From Incumbomyces delicatus (taxonomy: Eukaryota; Ascomycota; Eurotiomycetes; Chaetothyriales; Trichomeriaceae): a DNA stretch of 64,000 nt. The notes beneath the pieces are model-generated. The model saw nothing but the letters and a program-made list of their open reading frames with translations. It made no database searches and had not been told where the DNA came from. The position numbers and the translations under genes are program-made. Positions 23,301 through 35,167 of this stretch are shown here, piece by piece (the first letter of the stretch is position 1; the number at the start of each line of letters is the position of its first letter). Location: NCBI GenBank assembly GCA_017655985.1, contig JACJVS010000008.1, forward strand, positions 496,001 to 560,000, given 5' to 3'.

Positions 23301-25318
23301 TAATTTTAATACGATAATAAACGTCTCTAAGATCTAGCTTAGTAAAGTATTTTACTTTATTAAGTCGATCGAGAATCTTCGTAATAAGAAGTAGTAAATA
23401 GCGGTTCTTAATAGTTATATTATTTAATTCGCGATAGTTAATATAGAGACGTAATATCCTATCCTTCTTAGAAATAAATAAAATAAGAACTTTTATCGAG
23501 AATTTACTAAGTTAAATTTAGCCTTTAAGCAGTACTTTATCTAGATAGACTTAAAGAACCTCTAATTTCTTTCTACTAAAAGAGTAAATTAGCCCGAAAG
23601 ACGACGTTATTTCTAGATAAAATAGAATAGAGTACTCTATCTTTATTTCTACGAGAAACTATAAGCTATCTAGCTTAGAAAAAACGTCGCTTTACCGTAA
23701 ATACTTCTTTAAAAGATAAATAGCGAGAGCTATACTTATAAGTTATATACTACTTAGATCTAACTTACTCGCTCGTCGTCTTTATCTTTAATTTAATTAA
23801 AGGTAAACTACTTTTCGTTTAATATTTAAGCTTAATTTATAATATATTAAGTATATAGAATTATTTTTAAGCTTTAGCTTATTTAGCTTAATTCGATAAA
23901 TTAAGAAGCTATTTTAGCGTTTCTCGTTTATAGCTCGTACGTCGAAATAGTTAGTATTTACGTTAACGAAATTAAACTCGCTCTTACTAGTTTAATCTTT
24001 AGTAGTATTAAGTTCTCTCTCGTCTCTTTCGAAAACGATATTATAATCGCTCTTACTAGCTTAATTTATAGTAAAATTAATCTCGCTCTCGTTTATTTTA
24101 TAAATATAATCGTAATCGCTCTTATCGTCTTCGAGCGCGATAGTATTAATCTTAATATTATCTTAAGTCCTTATTCGCTAAGTTTCGCTAGTCTAATCTA
24201 CTAGCGAATTAGCTTTCTTTGACTATTGTATATCTAGAATAACGTCGTAATATTTTAGCTTCGTCGCGATTAAATTAATCTTAATTACTAGAGTCCGTTC
24301 TCGAGAATTTTATAAATAGACGTTATACTGTACGTAGCTATATATAGAGACTTAATATCCGTTTATAGCTCGCGCTTAAACGTTTAGTAACTCTAGTATA
24401 AAATCTACTCTAAGCAACGTAAATTATAATACGAAGTTACTTTAGATCTCTAAATCGAAAAGGATTTTAATAAAGAATCTTTTTCTCTTCTTAATAAGCT
24501 TTATATTTAAAACGATATACTTCTATTCTCGTATAACGTTCTAGAGTCTCGTAATATCTAATACTATCGTTATCGAGATAGTATTAGACTCTATTTTATT
24601 TAAGCGTCTTTATTAGCTAAGAAGCGATAATTCGAAGTATAGTAGCCCTTCTTATAGTAGTTAAAGCACTTAACTTTACTAAGATCTCGAGACTTATAGC
24701 TAAACGTTATTATTCTTATAGTCTTCTTTATAGAACGTTCTTAGAAGTACTTTTCTTTCTATATAGTAAACGATCGCGTTATAGCTTACTTTAGCTCTAA
24801 AAAGCCGCGAGCTCGTCTTTCTTAATACTAATATCTAGATCGTTAAGTCTTCTTTTTTATTTTTTATTTTTCTTTTCTCTTATACGATACGTCTTTCTAC
24901 TCTCTTTACTATCTTTATAAGCTTAGCTTTATCGTCTTTATATTTCGAGAACTCGCTTATTACTTTATTATAAATAAACGAGAAAAGGTCGTTAAGAATT
25001 CTTTAGATCTTAGCTTATTTCTTCGTAAGTTAATAGCTACGAATCTCGCGTTTAATCGTCGTAAGCTTAAGAAGATACTAATTTATCGTTTAATTTAACT
25101 ACTACTTAAGATATTAGTTTCGTCGTATTACGTTCGCGAGGCGAGTAAGCGAATTCTTAACGAGATTTTAAAGAAAGGCCTAGAACTTCTTTTATATATT
25201 AATAATCTAGATATCGTTAAAGAACGATCGTTATACTTTACTTAATAGCTAATTCGCGACTATAATTACGCGTTACGAATCTATCTTTAAGATTCGTTTT
25301 ATTCTAAAGTTAAGCTTT
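20341..25318 (-). mobile_element. Gypsy element A2, 3' part (minus strand), RIP-killed
   Basis: This is the inverted counterpart of A1. The chromodomain and C-terminal pol sequences lie at about 20,520-20,700, integrase about 21,050-21,800, reverse transcriptase about 23,080-23,640 and gag towards 24,600-25,318, all reading right to left. The frame is full of TAA/TAG. At 25,318 the element is interrupted by element D; GCTTT at 25,314-25,318 is the target duplication and the rest of A2 resumes at 59,518. Confidence 0.78.
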
Positions 25319-25701
25319 TATTATAAGGCTATCTATCTCTCGTTCTAGTAATAGTATAAGGGAACTCTAAAGGTTTTCTTAACTGCCTATTAGAATAATA
25401 TATCTATAAGTTAAGATATTTATAGTATATAGATAAGGATACTAATATAACTTAGATTAACTATAAAGACTATTAAAATATATAGAGAAATCGTAAGTAT
25501 ATATATCTATCGTTAGATATTCTAAAGGGAAAATCTATCTTATCTAGTTAATAGAATAGTAGATTAATAGGCTCGTCTATTAATTCGTCGCTTAATCGTT
25601 CTATCGTATTTTTCTATTTAGACGATTATATATAGCTTCTTTATATATACTAAGCTCTTCTTACGTAATTAAGTAACTATATATAGAGTTATCTCGTAAT
25701 A
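25319..25701 (-). repeat. LTR of element D (3' LTR)
   Basis: Matches the 401-bp family LTR but lacks about 18 bp near its outer coding end (around 25,670). Starts TATTATAAGG, where TG has become TA. Confidence 0.85.
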
Positions 25702-25793
25702 TTTTTCTTCGTCTAACTATCTATATTCTTATAGTAATATTCTTAAAGATTAATACTTCGTATTTCTCTTCTCTAAGTATCTCGTTACTTACT

Positions 25794-26375
25794 ATATTCT
25801 TAGTTCTTAAACGTAAACGTTTTACTAAATCTTAAGCTTCTCGCTTAATACGTCTTCTTAAGCTTTATAATTCTATTTATTTCGACGAGAATCTCGCGAT
25901 AGTAGTCTATACGTAGTACGTTTAATATAGTATATTATACTACTATAATAGAGCGTAATTAGTAAAGTACGTCGAGTACGTATTATACTATCGAAACTAC
26001 GATAAAATCTTTTCTTTAAAGAAATTTCGAAAAGTAGAAGAGTTACGAAAAGAAGAGTAGCGTAAGCAACGCGAAAAGTTAAAATAATTAACGCGTATTC
26101 GTTAAAGGCTCTTAAAGGCCCGCTAGGCCCTTAACGAGATTAAAGCTAAATTTACCGATACGAAGATAGAGATAAACTAATTAAATAACTCTATCGTCTA
26201 CTTTAAAACGGTATTATTAAGGATATTATAGCGCGAGATATAAGCGCTAAAGATATTTAATTCTTTACGTTTAGAGTAAGAAATTACTTTAGACGACTCT
26301 AATTTCGTATAGTAGAATATTTTCTCGAGCTAATAGACTTCTTTCGACGAGATAGTTATAAATAATAGTTTATAA
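25794..26375 (+). pseudogene. Counter-strand accessory frame of element D
   Basis: A 193-codon frame opposite to pol, beginning at an ATA that aligns with ATA in copies B and E (probably a former ATG). It ends TTA-TAA. It carries many TAA/TAG stops at positions that suit former CAA/CAG. The Cys of the B copy are Tyr here (YVEY...NYD). The middle is charged and heptad-like (RKVEELRKEEQRKQREKLK), followed by KFTDTKIEIN. The start, end and frame agree with E exactly and with B apart from in-frame indels. Function unknown. Confidence 0.6.
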
Positions 26376-27009
26376 TAAAGTTCTTTAAAACTCGTTAAGC
26401 GCTTTCTTTAAGATATTCTTCTCTAGTTTCTATAAATTATCGCTATTCTCGTATTTTAATTACTTAATAAAATAGAGAGTTCTTTTTTTCTTTTTCTTTA
26501 TTTCTAAGATTTTTTTTACGTCGTATTTCTCGATCTCTAATAGTTCCGCTTACTAAGATTTATCTATAGCTCGTTATTCGAATACTCGTTCTAGTATAGA
26601 AATATAGAATATAAGGTAAATCCTTATTCTCTTTAGTAGCTATAGTTAGTATATAACTAGTTCTAGTCTCTTCTCGATCTTAAAGGGTTCTAGTTTTTTA
26701 AAATCTAGTTTATCGCTTAGTCGCTTTATCTTAATATTTTATTATAATAAATACGTCGTATCTCTCTTTTTAAAGTCTAATTTCTTAGATCTTCTTTAGT
26801 TTATATATCTAGCTATTTTTTTCGTAATAAATTAAAGTTTCTTAGATATATACTAATATAACTAACGTAAATTATTTATAGTAATCGTTGCTTATTCTAA
26901 TTTTAGTCTTATACCTAGTAAATCCTCGTCTACTCTTAAGTAAAATCTATAGTTCGCGTAGAAAGATAATATCTTCGTAATAGCTTAAGAGTTATTATAT
27001 ATAATTTAT

Positions 27010-27191
27010 TATAAGAGTGCCTTATATGCAACGCCGGTACGGATTATCTTCGCTCCGCGAAAAGGGCTGCGAAGACGCTTAGCGTAATTATAAAACTCTA
27101 CGTAGCTCTCGTAGACACCTTTTAGCTCTTTAGTATTAATTTAAGAATTAATAGATAGTATTATATTTACGCTCTTACCGTAACCCTTACA
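27010..27191 (+). repeat. 5' LTR of element C
   Basis: 182 bp, TATAAGAGTG...CCCTTACA; the ends form the inverted repeat TGTAAGRGT/ACYCTTACA once RIP changes are allowed for. Confidence 0.88.
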
Positions 27192-27492
27192 GTTTTAATA
27201 CTCTTTACGAAAAGAAGAGAGCTTATTTACTTTACTATAGCTTCTAGAAACAAGTAACGCGCTATTACCGTCGTCGACGACTCTACGACCTCTATAGAAG
27301 GGACCGCGAAGGCGAATAGTTAATAATTCGTATCTTAGTTAACTACTAAGCTCTCGGCGCGTTCTCTAAGGGTCGTAGAGGGTACGAAAGACCGCGAAGG
27401 TATCGCGAAGGCTAAAACGCCCTTATCGAGCGTAGACTCGCTGTAGAAGCAGCTAGCGTCGTTAACTACTAAGAAAGTACTATACGCTATTC

Positions 27493-27893
27493 TGTTATAA
27501 GGCTGTCTGCCCCTCGTTCCAGCAATGATATAAGGGAACCCTAAAGGTTTCCTTAACTGCCTATTAGGATAAGATGTCTTTAAGTTAAGGTACAAGTAGT
27601 ACGCAGATAGGGGTGCTAGTATAACTTAGATTGACTATAGAGACTATAAAAGTATATAGGGAAGTCGTGTCCTTATATACCTAAATAGAACTTCCTAAAG
27701 AGGCAGTTTCCCTCGTTATATCGTACTGTTAGAATAATGAAATACTCACTATTCTACTATTTCACTATTTCGCTATTCCGTACTTTTCTATTCCGGTAGT
27801 TATATATAGCTTTTCTATATATATAAGCCCTCCTCGTATAATCTTCCGTCTTCGTATTTCTAAAGCGGCTACCTATATAGTTACTTCGTAATA
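27493..27893 (-). repeat. 3' LTR of element B
   Basis: 401 bp, TGTTATAAGG...CGTAATA; forms the pair with 34,767-35,167. Confidence 0.9.
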
Positions 27894-27988
27894 CTTTCTC
27901 CTCTTATTCGTCTTGCGTCCTCGCAATATTATCTAAGAGGTCAGTATTCTCCTTATTCTCTCCTTCTTAAGTATTCCCGTAGCTTATT

Positions 27989-28594
27989 ATAAAATTAGTT
28001 CTTAAGAAACGTAAAAGATTTACTAAAGTTAAACCCTTACGCGCTAAGCGTTTTTAATAATTATCCTTCGCTCTTCGTTCCGAAGACAACGTTATTATAG
28101 TAGCCTATACGCAGTATATATATTATAGTATAGTATACTATTACGATAGAGCGTAGTTAGTAAAGTGCGTAGAGTGCGTACTGTATTAGCGTAACTGCGA
28201 CGGTATATTCTCCCTTAAGGAATTCCGAAAAGTAGGGAAGCTACGTAAAGAAGAGTAGCGTAAGCGACGCGAAAAGTTAAAGTAATTAGCCCTTCGGCGC
28301 TACGCGCTTCTCGAGGCTCGTAAGGCCCTTCGAGAGGTATACAAGACTCTTAATAATGTAGAAGTTGAATTTACCGATACCGAGATAAAGATAAACTAAT
28401 TAGACGAGTTTATTACCTACTATAAGGAGATCTCTTTACGTATGCTATAGCGTAAAATATAAGCACTAGGCGTATTCGATTCTCTTTATCTAGAGTAAGA
28501 GATTGTTCTAGGTAATTCTAATTTTATATAGTAAGACGTCCCTTTAAGTTAATAGACTCTATTTAACAATATACTTACGAACGATAGTTTATAA
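27989..28594 (+). pseudogene. Counter-strand accessory frame of element B (best-preserved copy)
   Basis: A 201-codon frame on the strand opposite to pol, between the pol 3' end and the LTR. It starts at an ATA where copies D and E also have ATA, probably a mutated ATG. Near codons 60-70 lies C-VE-C then, six residues on, C-DG (Cys at 28,166, 28,175 and 28,196), a zinc-binding-like pattern. Codons about 80-140 are rich in Lys, Arg, Glu and Leu with heptad spacing (RKEEQRKRREKLK, ARKALREVYKTLNN). More than ten stops interrupt it, all TAA or TAG. Relative to D it has an in-frame insertion of seven codons before FTDTE, which argues that reading frame mattered. No family is recognised. DNA binding or protein-protein contact is a guess from composition only. 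Confidence 0.62.
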
Positions 28595-31500
28595 TAAAGT
28601 TTCTTTAAATTTAGCGAGTACTTTCTTTAAAATGTTCTTCTCTAGTTTCTACGAATTATCGCTATCGTTATATTCTAACTATTTAATTAGGTAAAAAGTC
28701 CTTCCCTTTTCCTATTTTATCCCTAGAATTTTTTCTATATCGTACTCCTTAGTCTCTAGTAGCTCCGCTTATTAGGTCTTATCTACCGTTTAACGTTCCG
28801 GTGCTTTTTCTAATATAAAAACGTAGAATACAGAATAAATCCTTATTTCTCTTAGTAATTAAAGTCGGTACGTAACTAGTTCTAGTTTCTTCTTAATTCT
28901 AAAGAGTCCTATCTTTTTAAAGTCTAGTTTATCGCTCGGTTATTTTATTTTAATATTTCGTCGTAATAAATACGCTGTACCTCCCTCTCTAAAGTCTAGT
29001 CCCTTAGATCTTTTTTAATTTATATATTTAGCTATTCTTTTCGCGATAAACTATAGTTTCTTAGATATATATTAATATAACTAACGTAAATCGAATATAG
29101 CAACTATTGCTTATTCTAATTTTAGTCTTATACCTAGAGAATCCTCGTTTACCCTAGAGTAAAACCCGTAGTTCGCGTAGAAAGATAATATCTCCGTAAC
29201 GATTCTAGAATTATTGTATACAATCTATACTATAGATAGTAATTCTATTTAGTTATTCTACTTAAAGTTAATATAACTTCTAAGATATTATTCTAGCGTT
29301 TAATTTACCCTTTTAGTCTATCCGTCGGTCTATAGATAAAAAGTAATACTAAGCTTACTTCTAGTTTCTAGCTAGTTTATAATTAACTGCTAAAATCTCG
29401 ATCTAAATAATTTATCTCTATTCGATACTAATCTTAATAATATTTCGTATACTGTAAAGATATATCTTATAAAGAGGTACGTAACTTCTAGTGCTATTAT
29501 CGTTATTCTAGTTAGTATAAAGTATGCGTATTTCGTTAATCGATCGATAATTATATAGATTATATCGTACTTTTACCTCGTTACTAAGTTCTTAAACTCT
29601 AGTAAGGGTTCGATAAAGTCTATTATAACCTCTTTCTATACTTCTAACGATAATATTAATGCCTATAGCTTCCTATAAGGCCTATATCTAGAAGCCTTAG
29701 TTCTAGTATATATATCGTAATTATTAACGTAATCGCGAACGTTCTATTATATTTCTCTCTATTTCCAGTTTCGAGAAATTAGTTCCGTAGTCCTCGCGAT
29801 TCTAAAGTATTTAGCAGTCCGATTATTATAATAGCTGCGAATTACTTTTATCTTTTACTTCTTAGTTAGCTAGTCTAGTTCTATTCTAGCTATATTAATC
29901 TGTTTTAAATAAACTAAATATTCTTTACGCTTTTAAAGTAATATACCTTATTCGACCTCCTTAGCGTCCTTTCTGTAATCTAGTCTCCGACTAAGAGTAT
30001 TAGCCCTTACGTTTTCTTTACCTTTAACGTATATAATATAAAACTTAATAGATACTATAGCTTCTACCTATCGAACTTATCTCTTATTTAATTTCTTAGT
30101 CGTAGTTTAATATGTAAGGTTTAGGTAATTAGAGTAGATAGTAGTTTTATACTTCGATCCTTCTAAGTATACGTTCTATTCTTTAAATAAGTCTATAATA
30201 GCTAAAAGTTCTATATCGTAGATCTCGTAGTTTTTCTCCGGTACGATTATCTTTCTAGAGTAATAAGCTACTAGTCGTAGCTTATTATCCTAATCTAGTT
30301 AGCTAAGTACGCCGGCGATAGCGTATCTCGAAGTATCGATCTCGATAGTGATCCTCTTTTCTAGGTCGAAGCTTATTAGTATAGGTGTATAAGTAAATAA
30401 GTCCTTAAGTTCCTTAAATACAGCCTTTACTTCCTCTTCTATTACGAATACAATTCCCTTCTTAGTAAGTACTGTAAGTAGCGATACTACCCTTAAATAG
30501 TCCTTAATAAAACGTTAATAGTAGTTCGCTAATTCTAAAAAACTCTATAGTTCTTTAAGATTTATTAGTTAAGGCTATTCTATAATTAACTTAACTTTTA
30601 TAGGGTCTAGTCGTATACTATAACTCTCTACGATCGATTCTAAAAAAGGTACTTCGTCCTTAAAAAATTCATACTTATTAAGGCGTAGTCGTAATTTCTT
30701 TTCTTATAATCGTTTTATTACCTATCTTATATCCTTTACGTATTGTTCTCTCGTCTTCGAGAAGATAAGTATATCGTTTAGGTATACGACTATAAATAGA
30801 TCTAACTCTTTAGATAAGGTATCGTTAATAAGTGCTTAGTATAACGCTAGCGCATTCGTAAGTCTAAACGGTATAATATAGTACTCGTATAACCTATAGC
30901 GTATACTAAACGCTATTTTCTCTTCCTCGCTCTCCTTTATCCGAATAAGATTATAAGCCTCTCGTAAGTCTAGCGCAGTAAACTATTTAGCCCTCTATAG
31001 CCGATCTTACAGTTCCGAAATAAGTAACAGTAAATAACCGTTCTTCTTAGTTATTTTATTAAGTTATCGATAGTTAACGTATAATCTTAACGTTCTATTC
31101 TTCTTTAGTATAAAGAGAATAGGAAACCCCTACGGTAAGATAGATTTTCTAATAAACCCCTTCTTTAAATTCTTATTAAGGTACTTCTAAAGTTCTTACT
31201 TCTAATATCGCGAAATCGAGTAGATTCGCGTTTTAATAGATTTTAATTCGGGTTCTAGGGGTATCTTATAATTCTATATCTAATATTTAGACAGTGCCTC
31301 TATTATAAGGTCGTTCTCGAAAAGTCTTTTAAATTCTCGATACTCTATCGAAATTCCGCTTTTATTCTTAACTTCTTTACTTATCTAATTAAGTTGCTTT
31401 ATAGTGAACGTTCTATAGGTTAGCCTTATCTATACAGTACTTTAAAACTGTTCGATTGCGTTTAGAGATCGCTGTATAAGTTATCGTTTTAATATATTTA

Positions 31501-34500
31501 CTAGGTAACCAGTCTAGGCTAGCTAGTCTAGTCCTAGAAAGCATTTAAACCCTAGTCCCTTAACGATATTTATATTAAGAAACTGTATTTCCCCTTAATA
31601 TCTTATTCGTACCGATCTAAGTTCCTTATTAACCTCGGTATACCCTTAATTACCTATTTTAATTAAGTATAATTCTAGTTTAAGCCTTTTTTCGTTCTAC
31701 TATATTCGATATATAAACGCCTTCGAGACTAGGCTAGTATTTACTTTCGTATCGAGTAATACTCTAGCTCGGTGTTTATTAATATGCATATATATTATTA
31801 AGAGCTCTTAGATCGCTCTCTTCGATTCTATAGATTTCTCTCTCTCCTTCGCCTTTCCAGCCGTCGGCTTATAGGCATTAACGCACGTTCTAGTAGTACG
31901 GTTAGCGCTTCGATATCGCCTTCTATAAGTGTTTACCCTAAGCTTAAAGTAAACTCCTCTAGCCTTAATTCTGTTTTTACGATAAATGTTAATAGTGTTA
32001 ATTCCTCTTATAGGGTAATTTCGTCGTCCTATAAGAGAGTGTTCCTTAGGCTAGATACTACGACTCTTCTAGCTCGCACTGTCTCTTCGTATAACGATAG
32101 TCCCTAGGGTATCGTCTCTTAATATAACGGTAGGCTAGGTCCCCTATAGCCCTCTAGTTATTCCTCCGTCGTTAAAATAACGGCCCTATAGTTTTTTAAA
32201 GATTCTCGCTTAGAGTCTTTATTAGAGGTATCTATCTTCGATTCTACTACGAAGATACTGTCTAAGCGTATTATAGCGATTAGCAGCGTTAAAAAATGTC
32301 GTCGTATAACTATATCTCGCGCTCTATTATAATAGCCCTAGTAATAATAAAGTCTAGGTTTATAGGATTTTTTAGTATATGCCTTTAGGATAATCTTCGT
32401 AGTCTTCTATTAGTTTACTTCTAAATAATTATAGTAGCGGTATAGATACTGCGTATTCTATTCCGTACAGTTATCCTTATAATAGTAATCTATATACTAT
32501 CGTCTAGTCTAGATAATAACCTTATATAAGGTTATCGAGATAATCTTCGTATATAAGTTTAGTCGCTTTTCTGCCCCTAGCAGAGTCCTTACGTATCGTC
32601 TAGGCACGCCTCTTACTCGGCTATACTTAGGTAGTGTAAAGTATATTCTAGATAAGGCCTCGTCGAATTCTATATCGATATATACCGGTTGTCCCTTAGA
32701 TAGTATAATTTAATCGTAGATCCGATAAATTAAAAGATTATAAATACACTTAAGTGCTTTATATAGAAATCGTATCTCTCTAAAGCAGTTCTAGCAGTAC
32801 TACTTATTAATGCGTATCGCAATTCGACTCGTCTCTAACTATAATTCGATACTGATTTAGTTATTATTCTATTAGTATAGAGGTCGAGAGGTACTCGAAG
32901 TACTTACTAATCTAAGTAGCTCTTCCTTAGTGTTCTCGACTATCTCTGTACCGACCTATTATTATATTCTAGTAATAATCTCTTCCTAAGTCTTAGCCTC
33001 GTTTAAGGTAGACGACTTCTACTTATAGAGAGATACTCTAAGAGTTTCTACGAGATACCCTATCCCGTCTATAATTTCATTAAGTCGTAGTAGTAATACG
33101 AAATAGTGCGTCGCGTTAGCTCTAATAATAGCTTCCTAATTCTAAAGCATTATTTATCGAATTATATACGCTCGCGTATAGGTCTATTCTCTTATCTCGT
33201 TACTTCTCGAGTAGTTAGAGATAATAATCTATATAGATTATAGTTATCGTTCTAGGATATTATCGTAGATGATTACCTCTACTATTTTATTTTCCCTATA
33301 TCTAACCTACCTCCAGTAATAGGTCTCTAGAATAGTAAAAAATCGATTATTCTTAACGATCCGCGGGTTACGCGTACGCGTAGGCTCTTTTCTTATTATA
33401 TTAGCCTATTTTTTACCCTTATTCGATTTAGATTCTTTAGAAAACCAGTCGCTACCTTACTTATCGTTCTTATATATCGGACACCCGTCGTTATAGTATA
33501 CCGTCTAGAACAATTAATAGTACGTCGAGTCTATCTTTCGAATATTCACTAGTTTCTCTAGTATTTTTTCGGCAGTATTTACTTGCTTAGCGGCGTTTCT
33601 ACACTCTTTAGCGTAGTGCCTCTATTTTCCGTATCGAAAGCACGCTCCGTTCTTAGATTTTACTTTCCTAGATATAGGTTCTCGATCTATCCCTATAAAT
33701 TTTACTCTTCGTCCTCTCTCTCTACCCCTCGTAAACTTAGATCTTAGTATTTCGCTAATATTATACTTACTACGCTAAGTCTTTAGATCCTTATAAGCCG
33801 TATTCGCCTGCTAATTTATCGTATTAGGGTATCGCGCCTGCCTCGGGGTATTAGTCGAGTATCGATATCGGTTAAGTATAAACGTAAATTCTTTCTTACT
33901 TTTTTCTATTTTACGTTTCTAATATCGAGTATCGATATTAGTTACTATCTATACTAATTTCTTATAATCTTATACTTTAATTTTATCGACTAATTTATCT
34001 TTAATAAAGTCTTTAAGGCCCTGATAATAGCGTAATATAAGAGCGGCATTATCCTATTCGAGACGGCTTAATAATTATTAAAACTTTATAGTGTAGTCTA
34101 TAACTAAACCGATCTATCGAAGCTTATAGATCTATCGTTCTACCTTTTTAACTTCGTTAAGTCCTCTATACAATTTCTTTAACTCACCTAGGAACTTATT
34201 AATAGATAAGAATAACTCGATAGTCCTTAGCTTCCACTCGTCCTTATTATTTTCTAGAAAGTTATTTAAGTAAGGTTTAAACCATTCTACGAATCCCTTA
34301 CGCAATAGATTACCGGCCTATAAGACCTAATCTTATAGTTTTACAATTCGCCTATACCTTAAATAAGTCTTAACTTAGTTCGTAAATTATATAAACTTCT
34401 TAGTGTTCCCTTTAAATACGTCGAATTCTCTAATCTTAAGTCGCGTTTCATCCTTCTTAACGCTTAATAAAATATCCGGCTTCTTACCCTTTATAGCGGC

Positions 34501-34766
34501 CGTAGATAGTCCTGCTTTCGCGTTAGTCTGCTTATCTAGCATATTTAGTTGTACCTAGTATCGGTTTATTCTAGAATTTAGTTTAGCGAGTAGTAGTAAA
34601 GTAAGACTAATCCGTACTAACTATTTAGCTACTTAATTAACAGCGAGAGTATCTTATAGGACTATATCTTTACTAATATCGCTTTTCGAGATAACGGAGG
34701 GTAAGATAAACTCGAAGTCCGAATCTACACTTATAGACTATCGTAACAGTGAGTAGGTAGTTAAAA

Positions 34767-35167
34767 TATTATAAGGCTATCTACTTCTCGTTCTAGTAAT
34801 AGTATAAGGGAACTCTAAAGGTTTCCTTAACTACCTATTAGGATAAGATATCTTTAAGTTAAGGTATAAGTAGTACGTAGATAGGGGTACTAATATAACT
34901 TAGATTAACTATAGAGACTATAAAAGTATATAGGGAAGTCGTATTCTTATATACCTAAATAGAACTTCTTAAAGAGGCAGTTTCTCTCGTTATATCGTAC
35001 TGTTAGAATAATAGAATACTTACTATTCCACTATTCCACCATTCCGCCATTCCGTACTTTCCTATTCCGGTAATTATATATGGCTTCCCCATATACATAA
35101 GCCCTCCTCGCATAACCTTCCGTCTCCGTATCCCTAAAGCGGCCACCTATATAGTCACTTCGTAACA
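34767..35167 (-). repeat. 5' LTR of element B
   Basis: 401 bp; its right half (35,030-35,167) retains many CA dinucleotides and CCATTCCGCCATTCC-like repeats, unlike its sister LTR. Confidence 0.9.

Larger units (their letters stand above)
27493..35167 (-). mobile_element. Gypsy element B (B/D/E/G family), most lightly mutated copy
   Basis: Bounded by 401-bp LTRs (27,493-27,893 and 34,767-35,167) and the duplication TATTC (27,488-27,492 and 35,168-35,172); 7,675 bp. It sits inside the 5' part of element C. Coding is right to left: gag with a zinc knuckle at about 33,590-33,650 that still has its first and last Cys (CFRYGK...YAKEC), protease, reverse transcriptase about 30,740-31,130, RNase H about 30,000-30,400, integrase about 29,200-29,900, chromodomain near 28,650-28,750. 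The polymerase motif reads YLND (30,773-30,784). More CA and TG survive here than in D and E, so B was mutated less or for fewer rounds. Confidence 0.88.

Noticed and set aside
27335..27595. 86-codon open frame on the minus strand
   Set aside because: It crosses the border of element B's LTR and the interior of C and has no conserved counterpart; a chance frame.
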